64,000 nucleotides of DNA, from positions 1,736,001 to 1,800,000 of the forward strand of contig NZ_CP040871.1 in NCBI RefSeq assembly GCF_006337105.1, written 5' to 3'. The first letter of the stretch is position 1. The number at the start of each line of letters is the position of its first letter. This document shows positions 1-8,960 of the stretch, in pieces. The notes below the pieces were generated by a model. It was not told the DNA's origin. It did not search any database and saw only the letters and a program-made list of their open reading frames with translations. The stretch is from Thermomonas aquatica (GTDB lineage Bacteria > Pseudomonadota > Gammaproteobacteria > Xanthomonadales > Xanthomonadaceae). Position numbers and translations under genes: made by a program.

Positions 1-1
1 C

Positions 2-3000
2 TCCACCTTGCCGCACGGCAGCGAACACGAATTCGTCAGCGCGATGATGCCGGTGCTCAACCCGGCCGGCGTGCAGGACATCCTCGACATGGGCCTGCTG
101 GGCTGGGCGATGTCGCGCTTCACCGGGCGCTGGGTCGGCTTCAAGACCATCGCGGAAACGGTGGAATCCTCGGCCTCGGTCGATGTCGATCCGTTCGCCA
201 TGCAGATCGTGCTGCCGGGCGATGCCGACTTCGAGATGCCGGCAGGCGGCCTCAATATCCGCTGGCCGGACCCGCCGCTGGACCAGGAGATGCGCCTGCA
301 TCGCTACGCAGTGAAGGCCGCGCAGGCGTTCGCGCGTGCCAACGGCATTGACCGCATCGTGATCGACTCGCCGAACGCGCGGCTCGGCATCGTCACCACC
401 GGCAAGTCGTATCTCGACGTGCTGCAGGCGCTGGAATACCTCGGCCTCGATGACACCGCCTGCCGCGACCTCGGCATCCGCGTGTACAAGGTCGGCATGA
501 CCTGGCCGCTGGAGCCGCAGGGCATTCGCGCCTTCGCGCGCGGGCTGGAAGACATTCTCGTCGTCGAGGAAAAGCATTCCTTCATCGAATCGCAGATCAA
601 GGAACTGTTCTACAACTTCGACGGCCAGCGCCCGAGCATCGTCGGCAAGTACGACGAAGCCGGCGAATGGATCCTGCCGTCCACCGGCGAACTCACACCG
701 GCCCGCATCGCCGGGGTGATGGCCAAGCGCATCCAGCGCTTCCACGACAGCGAGCACATCCGCGATGTGCTGCGCTGGATGGAAAACAAGGAAGGCGAAC
801 TCGCGCTGCCGCGCGCCAACTTCCCGCGCGTGCCGCACTACTGTTCGGGCTGCCCGCACAACACCTCGACGAAGGTGCCGGAAGGTTCGCGCGCGCAGGG
901 CGGCATCGGGTGCCATTACATGGTGACCTGGATGGACCGCAGCACCGACACCTTCACCCACATGGGCGGCGAAGGCGTCACGTGGGCGGGGCAAGCGGCG
1001 TTCACCGACACCCCGCACATCTTCCAGAACCTCGGCGACGGCACCTATTTCCACAGCGGTTCGCTGGCGATCCGCCAGAACATCGCCGCCGGCGTCAACA
1101 TCACCTACAAGATCCTCTACAACGACGCGGTGGCGATGACCGGCGGCCAGCCGGTGGACGGCACCCTGACCGTGCCGCAGATCGCCCACCAGATGCGCAG
1201 CGAAGGCGTGCAGACGATCGCGCTGGTCAGCGACGACATCGACAAGTGGACCGATCCCTCGATCTTCCCGAGCGGCGTGACGTTCCACGACCGCCGCGAC
1301 CTCGATGCCGTGCAGAAGACGCTGCGCGAGGTGAAGGGCGTCTCGATCCTGATCTACGACCAGACCTGCGCCACCGAGAAGCGCCGCCGCCGCAAGCGCG
1401 GCAAGATCGTCGACCCGCAGAAGCGCGTGGTGGTCAATTCGCTGGTCTGCGAAGGCTGCGGCGATTGCGGGCAGAAGAGCTTCTGCGTCAGCGTGCTGCC
1501 GAAGGACACCGAGTTCGGCCGCAAGCGCGAGATCGACCAGAGCAACTGCAACAAGGACTACAGCTGCGTCGAGGGCTTCTGCCCGAGCTTCGTCACCGTG
1601 CACGGCGGCAAGCCGCGCAAGGGCAAGAAGGCGAATGCGGCGGATCGCTTGAACTCGCTGCCGGCACCGCAGATCCGCAGCGACCTGTCGCAGCCGTGGA
1701 ACATCCTGATCACCGGCGTCGGCGGTACCGGCGTGGTGACCATCGGCGCGCTGCTCGGCATGGCGGGGCACCTGGAAGGCAAGGGTTCCAGCGTGCTGGA
1801 TCAAACGGGTCTCGCGCAGAAGGGCGGCGCGGTGACCACGCATATCCGCATCGCCAAGTCGCCGGCCGACATCCACGCCGTGCGCATCGCCGCCGGCGAA
1901 GCCGACCTGGTGCTGGGCTGCGACATGGTGGTGGTCAACGACTACTGGGTGCTGTCGAAGATCCGCCCCGAGCGCAGCACTGTGGTGATGAACACCTACG
2001 AGGCGATGCCGGGCACCTTCACCACCCGCCCGGACATGCAGTTCCCCGCCGCCGACATCGTCAAGGCGGTGAGCACCGCGCTGGGCGGCGAGGCGCCGCT
2101 GCAGATCGACGCGACGCATATCGCAACGGCGCTCATGGGCGATGCCATCGCCGCGAATCTGTTCATGCTCGGCTACGCCTGGCAGCAGGGACTGGTGCCG
2201 ATCAGCTTCGAGGCGCTGATGCGCGCGATCGAACTCAACGGCGCCGCGGTCGAGATGAACAAGACCGCGTTCGCCTGGGGCCGCTTGGCCGTGGTCGATC
2301 TGCCCGCGGTGATCGACGCCGCCGGCATCGTGCGCAATGCACCGACGAACGCCGAGCGCACCGCGTTGCCGCTGCCGATGCTGGGCGCCACCAACAACGA
2401 CGCCGGCGAATCCGGCCTGACCCCGTTCACCGCCGACCTGCGCAGCGAGGACGAACTGCGCCATGTGCCCGCCAGCAACGGCGGCGAAGTCGCGTTCCTG
2501 CCGCTGGACGATGCGCGCCTGTCGCGTTCGCTGGACGAGGTGATCGCGCGCCGCGTCGCCTTCCTCACCGCGTACCAGAACGCGAAGTACGCGAAGCGCT
2601 ATTCCGACTTCGTGGCCAAGGTGCGCGCGGTGGAAAGCGCGAAGGCGCCGGGCAGCACCGACCTGTCGGAAGCCGTGGCCCGCTATTTCTTCAAGCTGAT
2701 GGCCTACAAGGACGAGTACGAAGTGGCGCGCCTGTACACCAGCGGCGACTTCAAGCGCCGGCTGGAACAGCAGTTCGAGGGCGACTACAAGTTGAAGTTC
2801 CACCTCGCGCCGCCGCTGTTCGCCAGGAAGAACGCGCAAGGCCAGCTGCAGAAGAAGGAATACGGCAGCTGGATGCTGGGTGCGTTCGGCGTGCTGGCCA
2901 AGCTGCGCGGCCTGCGCGGCACCCCGCTCGACGTGTTCGGCTACACCGCCGAACGCCGCGGCGAGCGCGCGCTGATCGGCGAGTACGAAAAGACCATCGC

Positions 3001-3181
3001 CCTGCTGCTCAACAAGCTCGACGGCGGCAACGTCGACCTGGCCGCCGACATCGCCAGCATCCCGGAGCACATCCGCGGCTACGGCCACGTCAAGGAAGCG
3101 CACCTGCACAAGGCCAAGGCACGCGAGGCGGAGCTGCTGAAGGAATGGGACAACCCGCTGCGGGTGGTGCAGGCGGCCTGA
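2..3181 (+). CDS. Indolepyruvate ferredoxin oxidoreductase, fused form (5' end cut off by window)
   Basis: Oxidatively decarboxylates aryl or branched 2-oxo acids to acyl-CoA with thiamine diphosphate and Fe-S clusters, passing electrons to ferredoxin. The frame is open to the left edge, so the true start lies outside the window and about 1059 codons remain. Visible parts in order: a pyrimidine-binding-like half; the ThDP region with GDGT near 1034 followed by a conserved N; a cysteine-rich ferredoxin-like region from 1448 (CEGCGDCG, then further Cys to CVEGFCPS); a gamma-type domain starting GVGGTGVV near 1714; and a long C-terminal extension typical of the single-chain alpha-gamma fusions. 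A fused single polypeptide rather than the archaeal two-subunit form is inferred from this order. It is transcribed alone here and converges on the next gene. Confidence 0.92.
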   Translation, partial: STLPHGSEHEFVSAMMPVLNPAGVQDILDMGLLGWAMSRFTGRWVGFKTIAETVESSASVDVDPFAMQIVLPGDADFEMPAGGLNIRWPDPPLDQEMRLHRYAVKAAQAFARANGIDRIVIDSPNARLGIVTTGKSYLDVLQALEYLGLDDTACRDLGIRVYKVGMTWPLEPQGIRAFARGLEDILVVEEKHSFIESQIKELFYNFDGQRPSIVGKYDEAGEWILPSTGELTPARIAGVMAKRIQRFHDSEHIRDVLRWMENKEGELALPRANFPRVPHYCSGCPHNTSTKVPEGSRAQGGIGCHYMVTWMDRSTDTFTHMGGEGVTWAGQAAFTDTPHIFQNLGDGTYFHSGSLAIRQNIAAGVNITYKILYNDAVAMTGGQPVDGTLTVPQIAHQMRSEGVQTIALVSDDIDKWTDPSIFPSGVTFHDRRDLDAVQKTLREVKGVSILIYDQTCATEKRRRRKRGKIVDPQKRVVVNSLVCEGCGDCGQKSFCVSVLPKDTEFGRKREIDQSNCNKDYSCVEGFCPSFVTVHGGKPRKGKKANAADRLNSLPAPQIRSDLSQPWNILITGVGGTGVVTIGALLGMAGHLEGKGSSVLDQTGLAQKGGAVTTHIRIAKSPADIHAVRIAAGEADLVLGCDMVVVNDYWVLSKIRPERSTVVMNTYEAMPGTFTTRPDMQFPAADIVKAVSTALGGEAPLQIDATHIATALMGDAIAANLFMLGYAWQQGLVPISFEALMRAIELNGAAVEMNKTAFAWGRLAVVDLPAVIDAAGIVRNAPTNAERTALPLPMLGATNNDAGESGLTPFTADLRSEDELRHVPASNGGEVAFLPLDDARLSRSLDEVIARRVAFLTAYQNAKYAKRYSDFVAKVRAVESAKAPGSTDLSEAVARYFFKLMAYKDEYEVARLYTSGDFKRRLEQQFEGDYKLKFHLAPPLFARKNAQGQLQKKEYGSWMLGAFGVLAKLRGLRGTPLDVFGYTAERRGERALIGEYEKTIALLLNKLDGGNVDLAADIASIPEHIRGYGHVKEAHLHKAKAREAELLKEWDNPLRVVQAA

Positions 3182-3204
3182 GCCCGCCGTCCCCCGGCAC
3201 GAGG

Positions 3205-3242
3205 CCAACCGGGAGACCCGCGCAGGCGGGCGTCCCGGTTGG
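3205..3242. terminator. Bidirectional hairpin between convergent genes
   Basis: The arms CCAACCGGGA and TCCCGGTTGG are perfect inverted repeats around a partly paired GC core. The hairpin sits in the 68 bp between the convergent ends of the oxidoreductase gene and the Tat-signal protein gene. There is no long T run, so terminator function is inferred from position and stem strength. Confidence 0.5.
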
Positions 3243-3249
3243 CGAGGCT

Positions 3250-3816
3250 TCAGGCGCGCGTCCAGTCCATGAACCAGGTATCGGCCCAGGTCGTGCCGCC
3301 GTCGCGCGAATAGCCCTGGAACCAGCGGCACGACGTCCCGGTGATGCGATCCCACACGCCGCGGTAAATGACGCGGGTCTCGCCATCCATGTCCTGCGAG
3401 GTGAAGGTGCCGACGCCGTCCACGAACCCGCCCGACTGCCCGGGCACGGCGACCACGCCCGATTTCGCGTTGACCCAGTGATCGGACCAGACCTGCTTCT
3501 CGACGTCGAGCAGGCGCAGCCCCATCCCGGAAAATCCGCGCGCGGGAATCCGCAACTCCTCGATGCTGGCGATGCCCTGCAGGATGCCGACCACGGTGGC
3601 CTCGCCCGGGAATTCGATCCACTCGCCCTTCTCGAGCATGCGGTTGTGGATCCGCCATTCGCCGCTGAGGAAATCGAAGTCGCCGGGTTTGCCGCGCAGC
3701 GGCGGCTGGATGTCGGCGGCCGATGCCGGTTCCGCACCGGCGAAGCCCACCGCCAGCCCGGCCATGGCGGATTTGAGCAGGGTGCGGCGCTGCAGGTCGT
3801 CGGGTGCGATGCCCAT
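3250..3816 (-). CDS. Exported hypothetical protein with twin-arginine signal (DUF1579-like)
   Basis: A 188-residue protein. The N-terminus has a twin-arginine motif (RRTLLKS, about residues 10-16), a hydrophobic stretch and an Ala-X-Ala type cleavage region (EPASA), so export by the Tat route is likely. The mature part begins FDFLSGEWRIHN and contains several W, G and D residues in beta-strand-like spacing, resembling the DUF1579 type of lipocalin-like domains. No catalytic motif is recognised and no function can be given. The ATG at 3816 was chosen because it places the signal peptide at the N-terminus; the open frame continues upstream only as overlap with the neighbouring regulator gene. 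Confidence 0.75.
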   Translation of the reverse strand: MGIAPDDLQRRTLLKSAMAGLAVGFAGAEPASAADIQPPLRGKPGDFDFLSGEWRIHNRMLEKGEWIEFPGEATVVGILQGIASIEELRIPARGFSGMGLRLLDVEKQVWSDHWVNAKSGVVAVPGQSGGFVDGVGTFTSQDMDGETRVIYRGVWDRITGTSCRWFQGYSRDGGTTWADTWFMDWTRA

Positions 3817-3884
3817 GGGATGTGCTCCGGATGCGCGGCGATCCGCGTCAGCGCAGGCTGCGCCGCGATACCTGACAGGCAGCG

Positions 3885-4892
3885 TCAGCTTTTCCGGCGG
3901 GCGGCGGATTTTCGCGGCAGGCGGGCGGGCGCCGCGTAGCAGCGGGCGATATCGCGCAGGCGCAGTGCGACCGCATCGACCAATGCGGCCGGCGCGACCA
4001 CCACGACATCCGGCGCCAGCGGCAGCAATTGCGCGGCCGCCTGGGCCACCGTTTCGGTCGGGATGGCGACGCGCACGCGGCCATCGGCGCTCGCCGGTCG
4101 CCGTGCACCCGCCACCGCGCGCGCGACGGCCGCGCCGAGCCTGGCCAGTTCGCGCAAGCCGGCCGCTGTCGCCAATACGGTGGCCTTGCCGGCATAGAGC
4201 TCGCGTTCGAAGCGCTGCATGGCATCGGCCCAGTAGGCGGCCAGGTCGAAGCGGCGCGGGCGCTCGCTGCGCGCGTCCAGCACCTGCAGCGCGCGGATGT
4301 TGGCGATGCGGTAGGTGCGCGGCGCGCCTTCGACGCTGGCGACGAGGTACCAGACGCCGGCTTTCAGCACCAGGCCCAGCGGATGCAGGGTGCGCCGGAT
4401 CCTGCCACGCCAGCTTTCGTAATCGACCTGCAGCTGGCGCGCCGCCCACACCGCCGACGCGACGTCCGCCAGGCATGGGGTGGGTTCGGCTTCGCGATAC
4501 CAGTCCAGGGTGTCGAGGTGGAAGCGCGACTGCAGGCGCAGCGCATCGCCGCGCTGCGGCGCCGGCAGGGCCGCCAGCAATTTCAGTTGCGCATCGGCCA
4601 CTTCCTGGCCAAGCCCGAGTTGCGCGGCAGGTCCCGCCAAGCCGCTCATGAACACGGCCTGCGCTTCCGCGGCGGTGAAGCCGGTGAGGCGTGTGGCCCA
4701 TCCCTCCATCAGGCGGAAGCCGCCATTGCGCCCGCGCTCGGCATAGATCGGCACGCCCGCGGCGGCGAGCTGGTCGACGTCGCGATACAGCGTGCGCACC
4801 GACACCTCCAGCGCATCGGCCAGCGCCCGCGCGCTCATGCGCCCGCGGGTTTCCAGCAGCATCTGGATCGTCAGCAGGCGGCTGGTGCGCAC
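3885..4892 (-). CDS. YafY-type transcriptional regulator (HTH and WYL domains)
   Basis: A 335-residue regulator. An N-terminal winged helix-turn-helix occupies about residues 1-60 (ARALADALEVSVRTLYRDV is typical of the HTH_11/DeoR-like fold). The middle and C-terminal part matches WYL-domain proteins, which bind ligands or nucleic acids and tune DNA binding. Initiation is most likely at the GTG at 4892, since no in-frame ATG precedes the HTH. It stands 68 bp upstream of the Tat-signal gene on the same strand and may share its transcript. The regulated target cannot be told from sequence; the adjacent exported protein is the first candidate. Confidence 0.82.
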   Translation of the reverse strand: MRTSRLLTIQMLLETRGRMSARALADALEVSVRTLYRDVDQLAAAGVPIYAERGRNGGFRLMEGWATRLTGFTAAEAQAVFMSGLAGPAAQLGLGQEVADAQLKLLAALPAPQRGDALRLQSRFHLDTLDWYREAEPTPCLADVASAVWAARQLQVDYESWRGRIRRTLHPLGLVLKAGVWYLVASVEGAPRTYRIANIRALQVLDARSERPRRFDLAAYWADAMQRFERELYAGKATVLATAAGLRELARLGAAVARAVAGARRPASADGRVRVAIPTETVAQAAAQLLPLAPDVVVVAPAALVDAVALRLRDIARCYAAPARLPRKSAARRKS

Positions 4893-4988
4893 GGCATGGC
4901 CCTGCTTGCGGGATTGCCGCCATTCAATGGCAGCAATCCACGGCGCGCAAGCCGGGGCGGCGAGCGGACTCGCAGCCGGCGCGTGCGC

Positions 4989-6881
4989 TTACTTCCTCGC
5001 GGTGAGGATCGGCGTCAGGTAATCCGGCTTGCCCTGGATGCGCTCCAGCGCCGGATAGCGCAAGCCGCCGTGGTAGTCGATGCTCACCGTGCGATAGCGG
5101 TTGAACTCCTTGAGCAGCAACCGGATCGGCGCCTTGTCGGTCTTGGCGGCCTTGACCGCATCCTTCAGCGCATCGTCCGAATACTCGACGTCGTTGACCG
5201 CGGCCACGCTCATCCCGCTGCCGATGCCTGCGTTGAACGCCGGGCTGTCCCACAACACGGTGGACACCTTGCCGTCCTTGCCCAGGCTCAGGCCCAGCGA
5301 ATAGACGTAGTCGCCATCGCCGTTGCCGCGCGATTGGCCATTGGGCTTGTCCTTGTAGACCAGTTTCCAGCCGCTGGCCTCGATGCCGCCGACCAGGCCG
5401 GTCTTGCCGTCCAGGCGGTCGCGCAGGAAGGTCTTCCAGTCGTGCGCGTACACGCTGTTGAGGGTGGCGACCACGTCATCGAACGAGTAGGTATTCGGCG
5501 TCCGCCACTTGCCGTCGTCGACGCCGAAGAACGCCTTGGCGAAATCGTCCAGCGACTTCCTGTTGCCGGTGTTGCTGCGGATCAGCACGTCCGCTTCCAG
5601 CCAGATCATCTGCCCGGCGCGGTAGTAGTCCTCGCTGAGCTGGTAGCTGGTATAGGGCTTGGGCTTGCGCGAGGCGATCACCGGGTCGTAGGTGGTGTCC
5701 TGGATGCTGCGCCAGGCCAGGCCGGGACGGCCCTGGGCATAGGTCGCGGCGACATTCGAGAGTTCGTCGCGGCCGAGCTCGATCGAACGCAGGCCGGAGC
5801 GCGCGGTCAGCACGTTGCCCCAGTACTGGGTCTGGCCTTCGTAGACCCACATCAGGCTGTCGTCGAGCGGGGTGTTGAGGTCGGCCACGCCCTGCCCGTC
5901 GGGGCGACGGTACTTGCCGTTCCACGAATGGGTGTACTCGTGGCCGAGCAGGTCGTCGCTGCCCTTCTTCTTGTCCCAGTCGCTGAAGTAGCCGAGGTCC
6001 TGGCCGTTCTCGCTGGAGCGCTGGTGCTCGAGGCCGTTGCCGGCCATCTGGTTGGACAGCGAGAGCAGGAAGTCGTAGTGGTCGTAGTGCTGGGCGCCGT
6101 ACAGCTTCACCGCCTGCCGCACCAGTTCGCGATGCTGGGCGATGTGCTCGTCCTTGGTCTCCAGGTACTTCGCGTCGTCGGCGACCACGTTGAGGCGCAC
6201 CGGCACCTTGGCACCCGGGGCCAGATCGATCTGCTTGTAGTACTTGCCGGCATACACCGGCGAGTCGGCGAGGATCTCCAGCGGCACGCGCTTGTAGACC
6301 ACGGTGTCGCCCTCGCGGCGCTCGACGTCGAGCGCGGTGCCGGCCTGCCAGCCTGCGGGGTACTTCACGCGCGGGTCGAACTGCACCTGGTTCTGCGCGT
6401 AACCCGCCGGATACAGCAGCACCGCGTTCCACTGCAGGTTGAGCATGCTCGGCGTCATCACCACCCGGCCCTGCGCGCCGTCGGTCGGCGTGAGGTAGTC
6501 GTACTGCGCCAGCAGCGAGCTCACCCCGTCCGGGATGTCGAGGTGGAAGGCGTACACATTCAGCGGATCGCGCTTCCACGCCAGGCGCTGCCCGTTGGCG
6601 GTGAACACCAAGCCTGCGATCTTGTCGATCGGCCCGCGCGGCGCATGGTTGCCCGGCAGCCACTGCGGATACAGCAGCACCAGGTGCCCGGCCTGCACCG
6701 GGATGGTCTGCCTGACCCGGAAGATGCGCTGGCCGAGGTTGCTGGCATCCACCTCCACCGCGATCGCGCCCGGCGCGTACGGCACGTCGCGCGCGGCCGG
6801 GATCGGCGGCAACGCCTGCTGCGCGGAGGCAGCGCCGGCGAGCAGCAGGGACAGGGCGAGGGGCAACAGGCGACGGCGCAT
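4989..6881 (-). CDS. Secreted M61-family glycyl aminopeptidase with PDZ domain
   Basis: A 630-residue exported zinc peptidase. A Sec signal peptide (residues about 1-20, ending GAASAQQ) directs it to the periplasm. The M61 zinc motif HEYTHSWN is at residues 314-321, with the two His as ligands, and a downstream WVYEGQTQYWG supplies the third ligand Glu. A PDZ-like domain follows near the C-terminus (SPAFNAGIGSGMSVAAVN). M61 enzymes remove N-terminal Gly or Ala residues. The ATG at 6881 was chosen because an upstream in-frame start would add 25 residues before the signal peptide. The gene is monocistronic and divergent from the small I78-inhibitor gene. Confidence 0.9.
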   Translation of the reverse strand: MRRRLLPLALSLLLAGAASAQQALPPIPAARDVPYAPGAIAVEVDASNLGQRIFRVRQTIPVQAGHLVLLYPQWLPGNHAPRGPIDKIAGLVFTANGQRLAWKRDPLNVYAFHLDIPDGVSSLLAQYDYLTPTDGAQGRVVMTPSMLNLQWNAVLLYPAGYAQNQVQFDPRVKYPAGWQAGTALDVERREGDTVVYKRVPLEILADSPVYAGKYYKQIDLAPGAKVPVRLNVVADDAKYLETKDEHIAQHRELVRQAVKLYGAQHYDHYDFLLSLSNQMAGNGLEHQRSSENGQDLGYFSDWDKKKGSDDLLGHEYTHSWNGKYRRPDGQGVADLNTPLDDSLMWVYEGQTQYWGNVLTARSGLRSIELGRDELSNVAATYAQGRPGLAWRSIQDTTYDPVIASRKPKPYTSYQLSEDYYRAGQMIWLEADVLIRSNTGNRKSLDDFAKAFFGVDDGKWRTPNTYSFDDVVATLNSVYAHDWKTFLRDRLDGKTGLVGGIEASGWKLVYKDKPNGQSRGNGDGDYVYSLGLSLGKDGKVSTVLWDSPAFNAGIGSGMSVAAVNDVEYSDDALKDAVKAAKTDKAPIRLLLKEFNRYRTVSIDYHGGLRYPALERIQGKPDYLTPILTARK

Positions 6882-7016
6882 CGTGCGGTTCCGGGCTATG
6901 GAGGTGATCCCGCATGCTAGCGGCCACGAACGCCACGCCCCCATGCCGGAAGCCATGGGCGTATCGTTCAGCCCGCTTGCGGCATGTTCATCCCGTCACA
7001 CTCCGAGGAATCCGCC

Positions 7017-7310
7017 ATGTCCAGGTCCATGCTCGCGTTGCTGCCCGCCGTCCTGCTGGCCGCCTGCGCCGCCACGCCGCCAACCGGCAGCGCCCCGACA
7101 GCCGCCGGCCAATGCAATGCCGATGCCGCGCAGAAGCACCTCGGCCATGCCGCCAGTGCGGCGATGGTCGAAGCCGCGCGCAAGGACGCCGGCGCCGACA
7201 GCGTGCGCACGCTCAAGCCGGGCCAGATGGTGACCATGGAATACCTGGCCGGCCGCCTGAACCTCTATCTCGACGACGCCGGCAAGATCGAACGCATCGG
7301 CTGCGGCTGA
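7017..7310 (+). CDS. I78-family peptidase inhibitor lipoprotein
   Basis: A 97-residue lipoprotein. The signal peptide ends in a lipobox (LAAC), so the protein should be lipid-anchored. The mature part carries the I78 pattern: a Cys and His-Leu-Gly near the start (KHLGHA), PGQMVTMEY, RLNLYLDDAGKI and a terminal CG. I78 proteins inhibit serine peptidases of the subtilisin/elastase type. A Shine-Dalgarno GAGGA precedes the ATG at 7017. Its divergent neighbour is a metallopeptidase, so a direct enzyme-inhibitor pairing is not implied by family knowledge. Confidence 0.8.
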   Translation: MSRSMLALLPAVLLAACAATPPTGSAPTAAGQCNADAAQKHLGHAASAAMVEAARKDAGADSVRTLKPGQMVTMEYLAGRLNLYLDDAGKIERIGCG

Positions 7311-7316
7311 CCGGCC

Positions 7317-7553
7317 TCAGCTGCGGTCGTCGATGCCCTGCACGCCGGACCGCCTCGCGCAGTGCGCGCAGCAGTACATGGTGCCGGCGTGCTCGGCGCC
7401 ATGGCCGATCACCTTGCAGCCGCAATGCGCACAGACCGGCGCCAGCGCGTGGATCGCGCATTCGAGGGAATCGAAGGCCAGGCTCTTGCCTTCGAAGGTA
7501 TGCACGGTGAACGACTTGTCGTAGTCGTTGCCGCAGGTCACGCAGACGGCCAT
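7317..7553 (-). CDS. Small cysteine-rich, probably zinc-binding protein
   Basis: A 78-residue protein with nine cysteines and several histidines: CVTC at residues 4-7, a single Cys 32, CAHCGC at 41-46 and CCAHC at 61-65. The spacing suggests one or two zinc knuckles or a metallothionein-like cluster. It has no signal peptide, so it acts in the cytoplasm. The stop lies only 6 bp from the convergent inhibitor gene. I do not recognise a characterised homologue; metal binding is inferred from composition. Confidence 0.72.
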   Translation of the reverse strand: MAVCVTCGNDYDKSFTVHTFEGKSLAFDSLECAIHALAPVCAHCGCKVIGHGAEHAGTMYCCAHCARRSGVQGIDDRS

Positions 7554-7642
7554 CGCGGCACTCCTTGCCTGGGGAATGCCGCGAGTTTGGCGCCGCCGAT
7601 GATCGGCGCCGGTGAGCCCCGCGTGAAGCGGGCGTTAGCCGC

Positions 7643-8920
7643 TCAGTCGGTCTCCGCCAGCGCCGCGCCAGCCGGCGCGTCCGGCGCCGGCAGGTGCGCG
7701 GCATCGGTGAAGCGCCAGGCGACGAAGGCCGCGATCGCCAGCATCATCGCGGCGATCAGGAACGCCACCCCGGGCAGGTGCAGCGGCGCATGCGGGCCGA
7801 TGAAGAAGCCGAACGCACCGGCGAACACCGCCGGCGCGAAGATCCCGGCCAGCGAGACCAGGCTGCTCATCGAGCCCTGGATGCGGCCCTGCGCATCCGC
7901 CGGGACTTGCCGCGTGATCAGGGCCTGCGTCGCCGGCGCGGCGATCGCCCACAACGCGCTGATCGGCAGGCCGAGCATGAACATCCAGCCGCTGCCGGCC
8001 AGGCCGTAGATCAGGAACCCCAGCGTGCCGCAAGCCAGGCCGAACATCAGCGCGCGGCGCTCGCCCAGCGCCTTCACCAGCCGCCCCACCAGCAGCACGT
8101 TGACGATCACGCTGAGCACGCCGACCACCGACAGCACGTAGCCGGCCTGCTTCTCCTTCCAGCCGTAGGCGGCGTCGGCGAACAGCACGAAGGTGCTCGG
8201 GTACACGTAGTGGGCGAAGTTGGCGATGAACACCACCGCCACCAGGCCCCAGATCTGCGGATACAGGCGCAGCATCTTCACCCCGCCCATCGGCTTGGCG
8301 TGCGCCCAGTCGAAGCGCGGCGTGCGCTTGTCCTTCGCCAGCGATTCCGGCAGCACGAACAGGCCGTAGCAGAAATTGAGCAGGGCCAGCCCGGCCGCGA
8401 ACCAGAACGGCAGGCGGTGGTTGATGTCGCCCAGCACGCCGCCGATCAGCGGGCCGACGATGAAGCCCAGCCCGAACGCGGCGCCGATCATGCCGAAGCT
8501 CTTGGCGCGCTGCTCCGGCGCGGTGACGTCGGCGATGTAGGCATTGGCGGTGGTGAAGCTGGCCGAGGTCATCGCGCTGATGATGCGGCCGACGAACAGC
8601 CAGGCCAGGTTCGGCGCCAGCGCCATGAAGATGAAGTCCAGGCCCAGGCCGAGGCAGGACACCAGGATCACCGGGCGGCGGCCGTAGCGATCCGCCAGCG
8701 CGCCCTGGATCGGCGCGCTGAAGAACTGCACCAGCGAGAACGCGAAGGCGAACGCACCGGTCCAGTACGCCGCGGTCGAGGTATCGCCGCCGACGAACTG
8801 CTGCACCAGGTGCGGCAGCACCGGGATGATCACCCCGAACGCCAGCACGTCGATCAGCACGGTGATGAAGATGAAGGCCAGCGCGGCCTTGCGGGCGCCG
8901 TGGGCGAGCGGTGCGTTCAC
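7643..8920 (-). CDS. MFS transporter, tetracycline-resistance (TCR/TetA) type
   Basis: A 425-residue inner-membrane protein with about 12 hydrophobic segments. It shows the MFS motif A between helices 2 and 3 (GALADRYGRRPVIL) and an N-terminus (FIFITVLIDVLAFGVIIPVLP) very like TetA/TCR-type drug:H+ antiporters. The substrate cannot be deduced; resemblance to TetA does not prove tetracycline export. The GTG at 8920 is used because no in-frame ATG precedes the first helix. It lies 40 bp downstream of the DUF2239 gene and probably shares its promoter. Confidence 0.85.
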   Translation of the reverse strand: MNAPLAHGARKAALAFIFITVLIDVLAFGVIIPVLPHLVQQFVGGDTSTAAYWTGAFAFAFSLVQFFSAPIQGALADRYGRRPVILVSCLGLGLDFIFMALAPNLAWLFVGRIISAMTSASFTTANAYIADVTAPEQRAKSFGMIGAAFGLGFIVGPLIGGVLGDINHRLPFWFAAGLALLNFCYGLFVLPESLAKDKRTPRFDWAHAKPMGGVKMLRLYPQIWGLVAVVFIANFAHYVYPSTFVLFADAAYGWKEKQAGYVLSVVGVLSVIVNVLLVGRLVKALGERRALMFGLACGTLGFLIYGLAGSGWMFMLGLPISALWAIAAPATQALITRQVPADAQGRIQGSMSSLVSLAGIFAPAVFAGAFGFFIGPHAPLHLPGVAFLIAAMMLAIAAFVAWRFTDAAHLPAPDAPAGAALAETD

Positions 8921-8960
8921 GTGGGGAATCCCGTGTTGTTCTTGTTGTCGAGGGGGCGGG

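Noticed and set aside
667..3939. 1090-codon open frame on the plus strand overlapping the oxidoreductase
   Set aside because: A shifted-frame shadow of a clearly conserved enzyme; Arg/Ala-rich and without motifs.
4029..6920. 963-codon open frame opposite the WYL regulator and M61 peptidase
   Set aside because: Covers two well-supported genes on the other strand and resembles no protein family.
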